Shown: piece by piece, positions 9,591-17,807 of the stretch
How positions within the stretch are numbered: the stretch's first letter is position 1
Layout of the letters: each line of letters opens with the position of its first letter
Source of the DNA: Chara braunii
Lineage: Eukaryota > Streptophyta > Charophyceae > Charales > Characeae
DNA: 23,190 bases
Direction of reading: 5' to 3'
Assembly (NCBI GenBank): GCA_003427395.1
Contig: BFEA01000024.1
Coordinates: 411,348 to 434,537, forward strand
Position numbers and translations under genes: made by a program
The notes under the pieces: generated by a model
Seen by the model: only the letters and a program-made list of their open reading frames with translations
Database searches by the model: none
What the model was told of the DNA's origin: nothing

Positions 9591-9743
9591 CCTCCATCCT
9601 CTTTACCTCACTCCGACAAGTCTTACTAGGAAACGTCTCAGAACCCCCCATCCATCCTCTTTACCTCACTCCGACAAGTCTTACTAGGAAACGTCTCAGA
9701 ACCCCCCATCCATCCTCTTTACCTCACTCCGACAAGACTTACT
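9572..9743 (+). repeat. 58-bp tandem repeat, three units
   Basis: Units at 9572-9627 (56 bp), 9628-9685 (58 bp) and 9686-9743 (58 bp) each run from AGGAAACG through CATCCTCTTTACCTCACTCC to GACAAG(T/A)CTTACT. The last two are nearly identical, so the amplification is recent relative to the dispersed copies of the same sequence nearby. Confidence 0.9.
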
Positions 9744-9912
9744 GCAGCAGAGCCACCATCTTTGCTGCTGCTATACCCTATTTCCATCCTATCAGCTAGC
9801 CCCCTCACTTGTAGGACGCTTGATATCCCGCCATCTACTTCCAACACCAACCAGTGTCGTTCTGACCACAGATCTATGAATATAACAGCATCTCGAGACC
9901 ACCAGAAACAAC
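9704..9912 (-). repeat. dispersed repeat family R-CTG, copy 1
   Basis: The block CTCTTTACCTCACTCC-GACAAGACTTACTGCAGCAGAGCCACCATC-GCTGCTGCT-CCATCCTA-GCTAGCCCCCTCAC-TAGGACGCTTGATATCCC-CACAGATCTATGAATATAAC is present here and in diverged form at 10045-10187, 10228-10425, 10985-11100 and 11655-11790. On the minus strand it usually lies upstream of the poly(A)-bearing block, so it may be the 5' part of the same retroposon. No coding potential is recognised. Confidence 0.7.
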
Positions 9913-9920
9913 TGAAAAAC

Positions 9921-10187
9921 AATTTTGAAGTTTTGGGATACCGGGGCCATTACCCGGCTTTGGCAAAGAAAAATTGGAGCCAGATTAAGAAATTACTACG
10001 GCAAAATTCAGAAAATAGGCAAGAATTCAGGAAACGCCTTGGAAAACCCCATCCATCCTCTTTACCTCACTCCGGCAAGACTTACTGCAGCAGAGCCACC
10101 ATCTCCGCTGCTGCTGTACCCTACTTCCATCCTACCAGCTAGCCCCCTCACTAGTAGGGCGCTAGTTATCCCACCATCTACTTCTCC
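9921..10187 (-). repeat. dispersed repeat family R-CTG, copy 2 with CCGGGGCCATTACCCGG block
   Basis: 9921-10040 matches 9471-9590 and 12305-12420 (GATACCGGGGCCATTACCCGGC-TTGGC, then AATAGGCAA-AATTCAGGAAACG). 10045-10187 is a further copy of the GACAAGACTTACTGCAGCAG block. The order of the two blocks is the same as in copy 1, so the unit was copied as a whole. Confidence 0.65.
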
Positions 10188-10194
10188 CACTCAC

Positions 10195-10425
10195 GTAAGC
10201 AAAAGTGCAGAGAACGTCCCAGAAACCCCCATCCATCCTCTTTACCTCACTTCGGCAAGACTTACTGCAGCAGAGCCACCATCTTCGCTGCTGTTGTACC
10301 CTATTTCCATCCTATAGGACGCTTGATATCCCACCATCTACTTCCAACACCAGCCAGCGACGTTCGGGAATCAAACCACCACAGATCTATGAATATAACC
10401 GCATCAGAGAAGCCCACAGTGAGTA
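10195..10425 (-). repeat. dispersed repeat family R-CTG, copy 3
   Basis: Another copy of the CTCTTTACCTCACT-GACTTACTGCAGCAG block, ending with CCACAGATCTATGAATATAAC as in copy 1 (9865-9890). Relative to copy 1 it lacks the GCTAGCCCCCTCACT segment, a deletion of about 20 bases near 10316. Frames across it are repeat-derived and not called. Confidence 0.65.
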
Positions 10426-10620
10426 GCAAGAAACCCCTAGAATCCTGAAGCGACCTCAAGACCACCAGAAGCGACTTAAACAAAACAAACTTACTCCTGA
10501 GAAAAGAGACCCAAATGAGATTATCTGGAAGCCGATATAACCGAAAACATGCTGCCCCAATGTTATCAACAGACTATCATATGGCTGCCTCAACCCACAT
10601 ATCCAAGATACCAGGCTCCT

Positions 10621-10838
10621 CCAGGCCTCACACCCCGAACCGTTGGGTTACAGGGCGGCGCGACCCACCCCAGCTCCGACCCACGTCGTCCTAATACCAG
10701 CTCATGGTTAGCCACTGGACTGCCTTCCACCCTCGACAGTGCCCCAGATCTCTCTACCAGGCCTCTAACCCCCGCATACTCAGGTTACAGGGCAGCGCAA
10801 CCAAACCCCAGCTCCGGCCATCGTCGTTCTGGCATCGG
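10621..10838 (+). repeat. 136-bp-period direct duplication
   Basis: 10621-10700 and 10757-10836 share CCAGGCCTC, GGTTACAGGGC(G/A)GCGC, CCCAGCTCCG and CGTCGT(C/T)CT in the same order with substitutions. This is a diverged tandem duplication. The stretch 10430-11230 otherwise holds only a fragment of the R-CTG repeat at 10985-11100 and no gene I can support. Confidence 0.6.
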
Positions 10839-11238
10839 CCAACCCTAACCTTATAGACATGATGGCGATAACCCACCGTCGGATAATCTGCTGAAAAAAC
10901 CGCGGCAACTAAGGCTTCAAAATGTCCGGCTTCCTCCATGCACCGGTCGTGCTCAACACCCCCAAACCACCTGAACACTCCCCCTGACCCCCCTCCGACA
11001 AGACTTATCACAACGGAGCCACCATCTCCGTTGCTGCTATGCGTTATTCCTGTCCTACCAACTGACCCCCTCGTCAGCAGGACGCGTCACCTCCCTCCCA
11101 CTCCTCACCCCTCTTAGCCAAAAGGCAATCCAGGCAGGAGTGTATCACAATGACCAGTGCAACAACAAAACACTAGAATACCGCTCTCAGACACGTCAAA
11201 ACATCAGAAAAAAACAAGATTCAACAAATTCACGAAAC

Positions 11239-11416
11239 CATTGAAAATCTAAAAAGTTAAAAATCACTATTCGAGATTAGAGACGAAGCTTTGATTTACG
11301 ATCGTCAATATGAAAAGAACAAATCGAGAATTATTCAAAAATTTTTGAGATCATTCATGAGCCCACTGCCATGAATCAGGTTTGTGGATTGTTCTTCACG
11401 AGTTCATTGGGAATCT
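11239..11416 (+). repeat. repeat R1 plus partial second unit cut by a poly-T
   Basis: 11239-11380 matches 14149-14290 over its whole length (CTAAAAAGTTA, TATTCGAGAT, GA-GCGAA-CT-TGATTT-CGATC, AAATCGAGAATT, ATCATTCATGAG, TGAATCA). At 11400-11416 the 17-mer GAGTTCATTGGGAATCT is identical to 14144-14160, the start of the other copy, but here it runs straight into the poly-T at 11417. This looks like a second unit interrupted by a minus-strand poly(A) retroposon. Confidence 0.65.
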
Positions 11417-11560
11417 TTTTTTTTTTTTAATTTTTTTTATAATGGGAACAAGGCTCCAATCTATTCGTGGGGAGCAGCACGTGCTGGGAACCGGGCTGAA
11501 CGTCCCATATAAAAGTTGCCATAGAATTTTGAAGGAATTTTGACAGTTTAAGATCCCGGG
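11417..11560 (-). mobile_element. poly(A)-tailed retroposon 3' end, minus strand, copy 2
   Basis: On the minus strand the block reads CCCGGTTCCCAGCACGTGCT-GATTGGAGCCTTGTTCCCATTATAAAAAAAA, closely matching copy 1 at 9377-9450, and ends in two A runs separated by TT. The plus-strand left edge abuts the broken repeat unit ending at 11416, so 11416/11417 is probably the insertion junction. The right (5') end is not defined; 11640-11790 continues with the R-CTG block. Confidence 0.6.
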
Positions 11561-11654
11561 GCTAAGAAGAATTTGATCCACTGAGAAAATTACTACAGAA
11601 ACTTCAAAATAGGCAAAATTGAAAATTCAGAAAACAACAAAGAGGCCCCCTTAT

Positions 11655-11790
11655 CAAATCCTCTTTACCTTACTCCGACAAGACTTACAGCAGCAGAGCC
11701 ACCATCTCCACTGCTGCTGTACCCTATTTCCATCCTACAAGCTAGCCCCCTCGCTAGTAGGATGCTTGATATCCAACCATCTACTCATCC
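11655..11790 (-). repeat. dispersed repeat family R-CTG, copy 4
   Basis: CTCTTTACCTTACTCC-GACAAGACTTACAGCAGCAGAGCCACCATC-CTGCTGCTGTACCC-GCTAGCCCCCTC-TAGGATGCTTGATATCC matches the other copies, with the same position relative to the poly(A) block as in copy 1. This constancy supports one mobile unit. Confidence 0.65.
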
Positions 11791-11824
11791 CACTCAACCT
11801 CTTGTTGGAAAAATAGCCCCACAG

Positions 11825-12270
11825 AACAATCCTGCCTCCATCATCGAAGGGAAGAAGCGCAGACTGATCCGGGTGAAGTTAGCAGCCAGTGCCCGACACT
11901 CGTCGAAATTTCAGCGCCAATCGCATCCACTACCAACTTCCTCCTTCCCAATCACCTCCGTCCTTCCCAACTCCGTCCTCGAGAGCCTCTTCTCCGCGGG
12001 GGCCGAGCACCATCATCACCCTGACATTCTTTGCCCCCACAAGAATCCCAGTCTCCGTCGTCGAGGTGGTGAACTACAACTAGCCAACGCCAATCGCTTC
12101 AGAGTTCACTCTCATCAGCCGGTACCCATCAGCCAGCTTAAACTACCTGACGCCAATCACATCTGATAAGAGGCCCCTCTAGCCGGTACCCATTGAGCAG
12201 CCCTATTTCCTCCCCCTCTCAGTCCTTGTAAAGAATCATTTGATGCCCCTGGCCCCTTACTTCAAAGCAG
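11825..12270 (+). repeat. diverged repeat pair, copy A
   Basis: Shares with 12440-12810, in order, CCTCCATCATCGAAGGGAAG, CACCATCATCACCCTGA, CTTGCCCCCAC, AGTCTCCGTC, CCAACGCCAATCGC, CCGGTACCCAT, CGCCAATC, CCCCCTCTC and CTTACTTCAAA-like ends. Copy A carries insertions relative to copy B, for example at 11860-11980. The 134-codon frame over it is not conserved in copy B, so no protein is called. Confidence 0.7.
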
Positions 12271-12304
12271 GTCCCCAAAAGCTCCACAAGATGCCCCGTT
12301 AGGT

Positions 12305-12425
12305 TTTTTAATGGGAGAAAATTGAGATGCCGGAGCCATTACCCGGCCTTGGCTACAAAATAACTTTTGACAACTTATGACAACTTCTGACGAAATATAG
12401 AACAAAAGTAGGAAACCAGCAGGCC
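12305..12425 (-). repeat. CCGGAGCCATTACCCGG block, copy 4
   Basis: TTTTTTAATGGGAG-AAATTGAGATGCCGGAGCCATTACCCGGCCTTGGCTAC, followed by GACAACTT repeats, matches the block at 9921-9970 and more distantly 9471-9520. It sits between copies A and B of the A-tailed repeat, showing nested insertion. Confidence 0.5.
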
Positions 12426-12439
12426 TTGAAACAAACGAC

Positions 12440-12810
12440 CAGAAAAATCCCGCCTCCATCATCGAAGGGAAGGACCTTATTCACCTTTCCAACTCCGTCC
12501 TCGTAAGGAGCCCAGAGAATAGCTTATCTCAGCAGGGGGCAGGCACCATCATCACCCTGAAATTCCTTGCCCCCACAAAAATTACAGTCTCCGTCCTCAA
12601 GGAAGTGAACAACACTGCCAACGCCAATCGCGCTAAAGGTCGCCCTCAACAACCGGTACCCATTGGACAGCCTAACTACCCAACGCCAATCGCATCTGTT
12701 AAGGGCTCCCCCTAACCGGTGCCCGTTGACCAGCCCTATTTTACCCCCTCTCTATCCTTGCAAAGAATCCTTTGATGCCTTCCNCCCCCTACTTCAAAAA
12801 AAAAAAAAAA
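12440..12810 (+). mobile_element. diverged repeat pair, copy B, with 3' A15 tail
   Basis: Copy B of the 11825-12270 repeat. Its 3' end is CCCTACTTC followed by fifteen A (12796-12810), whereas copy A ends CTTACTTCAAAG at the equivalent point. A shared 3' end carrying an A run is what a plus-strand poly(A) retroposon or a retro-copied transcript leaves. One base (12784) is N. No RT is encoded, so it would be non-autonomous; a processed pseudogene of an unrecognised transcript is the alternative. Confidence 0.5.
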
Positions 12811-13430
12811 CCAAACCCTACGAGATGTTCCATTTGACCATATCATGAGCCCCCTGTTCAGGAGTCTAACGATAATCTAACGAGTAGAATTAGGTCAAAT
12901 TAAGCAAAACAACATATCGACTCAAAAACGTAGGAATTCCATTGCAAACAAAGAAATTGGATTTATACAAGATACTATTTAAGAAAAGAAATACGAGATA
13001 ATACGAATTTAGAATTATGTATTCAAAAAATGATGTTCAAATTAGATTTTGAACCTCTACCATGGGAAAATTTAAGAAGAAAATCAAAGATAGATCAGAA
13101 ATATTCGAAAAAAATTGAGAATAACACTAGACAAAAACGATTATGTAAATTAAGAACTGAGAAATCCTTATTGAGATCCGAACAAAATTCTAACTTACAG
13201 GTTTCAGATTATGACTCTTGCGCCCGAAGTTCAAGTATTAAGACCCTACAAAACACGAATTCCAAATTAAGGATCAATTACATCCAGTAACCATTTGAGA
13301 TCCCATGAATCAGATTTAAACAAAACTAGAAAAACCAGAGAAGACAACCACAACTCAGAAAAATCAGGGAAGAATCATGACGAATCAGAAAATTCACGAT
13401 TAACTGCAGTTTCAGATTGTAAGACAGCCT
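12811..13430. other. A-rich region without recognisable gene
   Basis: About 600 bases rich in A with scattered GAATTC/GAATTT words. A frame at 13030-13290 (86 codons, Lys/Arg/Ser/Asn-rich) starts with two Met but has no recognisable motif and its composition follows the DNA, so it is not called as a gene. Confidence 0.5.
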
Positions 13431-14143
13431 GGCCACGTGCGAGTTGAATCATAATCCAGATCCAATAGAGAACAACCTCCCGTCCCTTCCACCTCAACCA
13501 AGCCACTTACCTCACACCCCTCAAACCCTACCCCTGTGTCTCAGGGGGAGGAAAACGTCCTTCCTCCCACTGCTGGCATCACGGCTCAAAGCAAAACAAG
13601 CACCAAAGACTTAAACGGCCATCCTCAATCCCCCAAAGGAAATCGAAAACAGTGTAGCACCCCCTCGCCAAACCTGTTGACGAGTCGCCACAGGGGGTTC
13701 AAGACCACCTAAACTCTACCCATACCATACAGTCGAGGAAGAAGGGGGGGGGTTCAGAAACAAGGACGACCAGATCTGCCCCACCCTCCTCCCCCCTACC
13801 TTACCACCCAAATTGTTCCCCATCACTACCCAACACATCCCATCTCCTTCCGTGCGCCACCATACCCCGCTGTCCGCCTCATCGCCAGCTCTCCCGCACG
13901 CATCCTTCACTCACCTTGCGGCCACCTTGCATCTTCAGATTCTTCACCCACCGCGTTGCCTGGCTCTTCGATAAATCCCACATCGCGCCGCCGCGTTGCC
14001 TGGCTCTTCGATAGGTCCCGCGTCACGCCGCTTCATCTCCGAACTTGCTCCAACGGGGGTGCAACGCTCTCGGTCGCGCTGCAATCTTTCCAGTTCTCGC
14101 CATGGCCGTTGCATTCCACTCCCCTCTCTCCCACACGTTGGCT
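13431..14143. other. C-rich region without recognisable gene
   Basis: This stretch is C-rich with a G9 run at 13744-13752. I recognise no protein on either strand; the open frames are short and low-complexity. The composition changes abruptly from the A-rich region on its left, suggesting separate origins. Confidence 0.5.
13951..14030 (+). repeat. 40-bp tandem duplication
   Basis: CCGCGTTGCCTGGCTCTTCG begins at 13951 and again at 13991, each followed by ATA and a TCCC(A/G)C(A/G)TC-like end. Two units of exactly 40 bp. Confidence 0.9.
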
Positions 14144-14290
14144 GAGTTCATTGGGAATCTAAAAAGTTAGAAAACATTATTCGAGATCAGAGGCGAAACT
14201 CTGATTTGCGATCATCAACATGAAAAAATCAAATCGAGAATTTATTCGGAAAATTTTGAAATCATTCATGAGTCCGCTGTCTTGAATCAA
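14144..14290 (+). repeat. repeat R2, partner of 11239-11416
   Basis: Starts with the 17-mer GAGTTCATTGGGAATCT shared with 11400-11416 and continues through CTAAAAAGTTAG as in R1 to ATCATTCATGAG and TTGAATCA. It preserves the unit boundary that is interrupted in R1, so it represents the unbroken form. Confidence 0.7.
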
Positions 14291-15239
14291 ATTCGAATTG
14301 AAAACCTAAAGCTACCTGTCATGAGAAATCCAAAATAGAGAAATCCAAAAAATTCAAAAATTAAATTCGAAAACCAGAGATCATAATCAAAAACCGGATT
14401 TACAATTATCTGAAAATTGAAATCGGGTTACTATCTTGAAGCTACCTCCCAAAAAACGAGATCAAAACGAAAAAACGGAGGTCACTCAAGCCATGAAGAG
14501 CAACAAGCATCCCACAAAACTATGGATCGAAGCATATAAACCGATCTCTCATCATGATGTGTATGTCTCCCCCAAACCTTCACCCCCTCCCTTATCGGCC
14601 CGAAGGCAACTCAGCCATCACGTGGCCACTCTCTCGGCCATCAAAAAAAGACCGAACAATAAGGACTAACGGACTGTGGCTTCACTTTACCCCTCACTTG
14701 CCATGTAGCAAGACAAAAACACCGAACCTGTTGGTGACCCCTCACTGGTAGTGCGGGGGGCAACAGACCTTCCATACCCTTCGTTGCCCTTCATCACCCG
14801 ATTCTTTCGTTGGACACGTGACACCCCGCAATTCGTAGCTCTGATGATGGTACTGGCAGACCATACCCTTCGCAGCCCTTCACACGCAGCCTCTTCATAG
14901 CAGCCTCATCCTCTACGCATGATGCATCACGCTCATCACCATCCTTCCCATCATCATCCATTCACCCACAGGGCCACAGCCGCTCAATCGCCACCTCACA
15001 CCACCCCGAATCCACTCCCCCCGGCATCGCACCGCTCCGCTACTTGTTGCCGTCCAGCGCCGCTTGATCCGACGTCGCATCGCTCCACCGCATGTCACTG
15101 CTCGGTTCCGCTCGGCTTGACTGCGCTGGTGGGGCGCAGCGCTCCCGGACGCGCTGCGCCCCCGGCCGCCACCCTGCAGAGATCAAGCTCGGCCTTGATT
15201 CTCCTTCTGGGCCTGCATTTTGCTTTTTTCGGCTATTAT
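14291..15239. other. region without recognisable gene; includes a 12-bp inverted repeat
   Basis: Nearly 950 bases with no supported gene. 14291-14470 is A-rich like 13000-13400. 14900-14960 is a CAT/ATC-rich stretch giving a His-rich frame by composition. 15131-15142 (GGGGCGCAGCGC) and 15151-15162 are perfect inverted repeats around an 8-base loop, a strong potential hairpin. No T run follows and the context is eukaryotic, so it is not a bacterial-type terminator. Confidence 0.5.
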
Positions 15240-16560
15240 TGTTTTTTTGGAACTTAGAGGCTGGGAACTGGACCAACACTTGTCCCGAAAGGAACAAGTT
15301 CTAGTGAGCAGTATGAGGAGAAGGTATATGTGCGGGTTATGCCTGTGCTTGATACAATGTGGTTGTACTGTGAGAGTAAACCTCAAGCTACATTGTTCGT
15401 TGTTTTTTCCAAGTCTATACAGTGTGTTGTACTACCTACGGACTTCCCCCTTACCTGCCTACTACGTAAGCCTCTTCAACAACGGGCCAAACATCAGTCT
15501 CCAAGTTTTGCCATCCACTTGCACCAAGGCCTTATACGACCCCCACGTCTTGAGAAATGGCAAAGTGGCCAATGCAATCAGACTAGCTTTCGTTCACACT
15601 TTACATGCATGCAAACAGTAGCGCAGCAACTGGCGACATGCGCCCACACAGTACTCAGAGATATGGCAACCCAGATACGAGTTCACTTCCAATGGCTATG
15701 GCGACATAGCACCCATACAACTCTCTGTTCGCATACAATGGATCGCCCTGGATATCCCACACGCGACTCTTCGAACACTCACACACACACACACCGAACC
15801 CCTACTACAGCTATGGCGGCTCTGGCCGCCGCTACCCTATCGCTATGGCTAAACTTCGTCTCTCTGCCCACTTCGTCTTCGGGCTCACTGCAGACCTGCT
15901 TGCACAAGTCGTTGTGGCAGCGCTTCCGTATGGCTCACGCATGAATGAATGAATGGCTGGGCGTTGCCTCTTGATTTATACTTCTGCAGCTCATTGGTCT
16001 GGCCCTTTCCCATGCCCGAAGTGCACACAGTCCCATGCGGTACTTGCTTGACTGGACCAGGACTGACTGGGGACTGGGGCTGCTGACTCAGCACGGGTAG
16101 ACTGACCACTTGCCTCGCCACTTGCCCACTTGCCTCGGTCTAAACGTGGGCAACTTCTAAAGGCCACTACTGGGACTTTTTGGAAGGCCGTAGACTTGGC
16201 CTTTCGTGACTGTAGCAGCTACGACTTTGACCCTTCTGGACTGTAGCGGCTACGACCTTGACCTTTCGGGAAAGCTACAGCTACGACTTCTAGACCTGAC
16301 CAAGACTCCTACTCGACAGGTCTACAGATCGAACCCCTGCGACCTCAGGACCCTACGACAGCCTACCACTGTTACAAATACAGAAGTCACGGGTTCAACT
16401 CTAAGGGCTGACACGGATACTGTACACGGGTAAGGTGGGAACTAGGGATCGAGCCCTGGGATCTGCATCAGTTACTGCGAATTGGTGAATACCGTTTCAC
16501 TCCCGCCGACCTTAATTCGAGGTCCTCGGAGAATAACTCAGTCCAAGGCAGGACCTTTTC
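15240..16560 (-). other. candidate 3' LTR and flank of element 2
   Basis: This lies downstream of the element 2 chromodomain in that element's orientation. On the minus strand AGGAAAGGAAAAGG (16554-16567) is a candidate polypurine tract about 45 bases past the stop, followed by TCC then TGCC, allowing an LTR to start at TG near 16550. AGTATAAATCAAGAGG (about 15967-15982) is TATA-like. An AC microsatellite lies at 15780-15795. The opposite LTR is not found on the right, so this is inferred from position only. Plus-strand frames of 133 and 204 codons (15220-15621, 15330-15944) have no recognisable motif and are not called as genes. Confidence 0.3.
16209..16290 (+). repeat. 31-bp tandem repeat, two and a half units
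   Basis: ACTGTAGC(A/G)GCTACGAC(T/C)TTGACC occurs at 16209 and 16240 with a 31-bp period, and GCTACAGCTACGACTT at 16274 is a partial third unit. Each contains the small inverted repeat GTAGC/GCTAC. It lies inside the candidate LTR of element 2. Confidence 0.75.
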
Positions 16561-16612
16561 CTTTCCTATCTCTCTCATAGGCTCTCACTATATCGGGCGC
16601 TGTCTCTAGAAG

Positions 16613-16900
16613 TTATGTTCTCGTGAACCAGCGGTCGTCTTCCGGCTCATGATAAGCAAACCGGACCTTGTAATGTTTCTGGGGACGACCTCTACCTCCT
16701 GTCCTAAATACATCTTCACCTATAATGTCGTCAATGTCATATCTTCCATCCATGTCCGGAGGGATCATGGACCGTCTAGATGGGAACTGTTGACTGGTGA
16801 CACATGGCAGCAACTTTGACGTGTGAAATACAGGGTAGGTGTGGAGGTTGGCTGGGATCTCTATAGTATAGGACGGTCCATCCTCTGCTGCCCTTAACTT
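16613..16900 (-). pseudogene. int: integrase C-terminal tail with divergent chromodomain, element 2
   Basis: An open stretch of 96 codons running down to TAA, in a different frame from the integrase core, which it overlaps. It begins after a TAG (16901-16903) with GPSYTIEIPANLHTYPVF and HTSKLLPC, the conserved tail that follows the GPY/F module in gypsy integrases. Then come YDIDDIIGEDVF and HYKVRFAYHEPEDDRWF. These align in order with the first strand, KW-G and TW strands of a chromodomain, but the usual Trp of the second strand is Phe and the TWEP motif is RWF. It is separated from the core by a frameshift near 16890-16905. Confidence 0.65.
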
Positions 16901-17807
16901 CTAGAACAGGCCACGGTCCTCTATATGCGGGCAGTAACTTCTGCGAGATGTTCTCCTCAGGTGCAAACTCTTTAGACTTGACCCAGACCAGGTCGCCAAC
17001 CTGAAACTGAGATGGGCGACGGTGCTTATTAGCCTGTTCTATCATCCAGTGTTGGGCCTTCCTGAGGTTCTCAACAACAGTGGCTATCTCTTTCTCGTGT
17101 TGTATCGCGAACTCCCTGGTACCGGGCGGTAGCTTGTGAATCTGATCCCGGTTCAGTCCTTCAAACGGTCTACATGGTCTAAAGGACTTGTGCAACTCGT
17201 TGGGAGTGCGACAGGTAGACAAATGTACGTTGTTATTGTATGCGCTGGCTACCTTGGGTAACATCTTGTCCCAGTTAATCTGATCGGGTCTAATGTACAT
17301 GCGCAGAACTTGCTGCAGGATTTTGTTCATTTGCTCTGTCTGACCGTTAGTCTCTGGATGGCGGCCAGACGGCATCAACAACTTAGATCCATAGACTCTC
17401 ACGAGTTCCTGCCAGTTCTGGCTGGTGAAGCGACTATCTCTATCGCTAACTATGGACAACGGGACTCCATGCTCACTAACCCAAAAATCAAAGAACTTCT
17501 GTATTACTAACTCTGTGCGTGCCTCTGGAGGCGAAGGAACAAAAATAGCATACTTGCTAAACCTATTAACTACAACCATGACTTGGCTCTTGCCGTGTCT
17601 ACTCTTGACGCCGGCATCCATGAAGTCAATGGAGACTGAATCTCCAGGCTGGTCCGGGATAGGCAAGGGCCTGAGAAGACCTAGAGGGGCACGCGTAGTA
17701 GACTTGTTCCTCCGACAGACTTTACAACTGCGGACATACTCTAGCAGTCGTTCTTCATTCCTGGCCATGTGTACGCGTGCATCAGATTGGCTAAAGTATT
17801 TTGCCAA
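16776..17807 (-). pseudogene. int: integrase core, element 2 (343 codons, frameshifted at both ends)
   Basis: Residues 27-35 carry the second half of the HHCC finger (SCKVCRRNK, Cys28 and Cys31); its histidines are encoded at the end of the upstream RT-RNase H frame. The DD35E triad is Asp61 (SIDFMD), Asp122 (IVSDRDSRF) and Glu158 (NGQTEQ), with 35 residues between the last two. Residues 77-84 read VMVVVNRFSK where the family usually has Asp at position 81. A GPWPVL module sits near residue 307. The frame leaves homology after about residue 312, where the true tail continues in another frame. Its role would be strand transfer of the cDNA into the genome; the two shifts mean the core is no longer joined to the rest. 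Confidence 0.88.

Noticed and set aside
13030-13290. 86-codon frame in A-rich DNA
   Set aside because: No recognisable motif, composition-driven, and no neighbouring exon or promoter support.
13651-14760. weak similarity between AACCTGTTGACGAGTCGCC (13670) and AACCTGTTGGTGACCCCTC (14727)
   Set aside because: Too short and too diverged to claim a repeat.
15330-15944. 204-codon frame
   Set aside because: No family recognised; it covers an AC microsatellite and the candidate LTR, and its residue pattern is not protein-like.
16330-16470. GGTTCGATC and GGTTCAACTC words resembling tRNA B boxes
   Set aside because: No cloverleaf can be drawn around any of them, and orientation differs between them.
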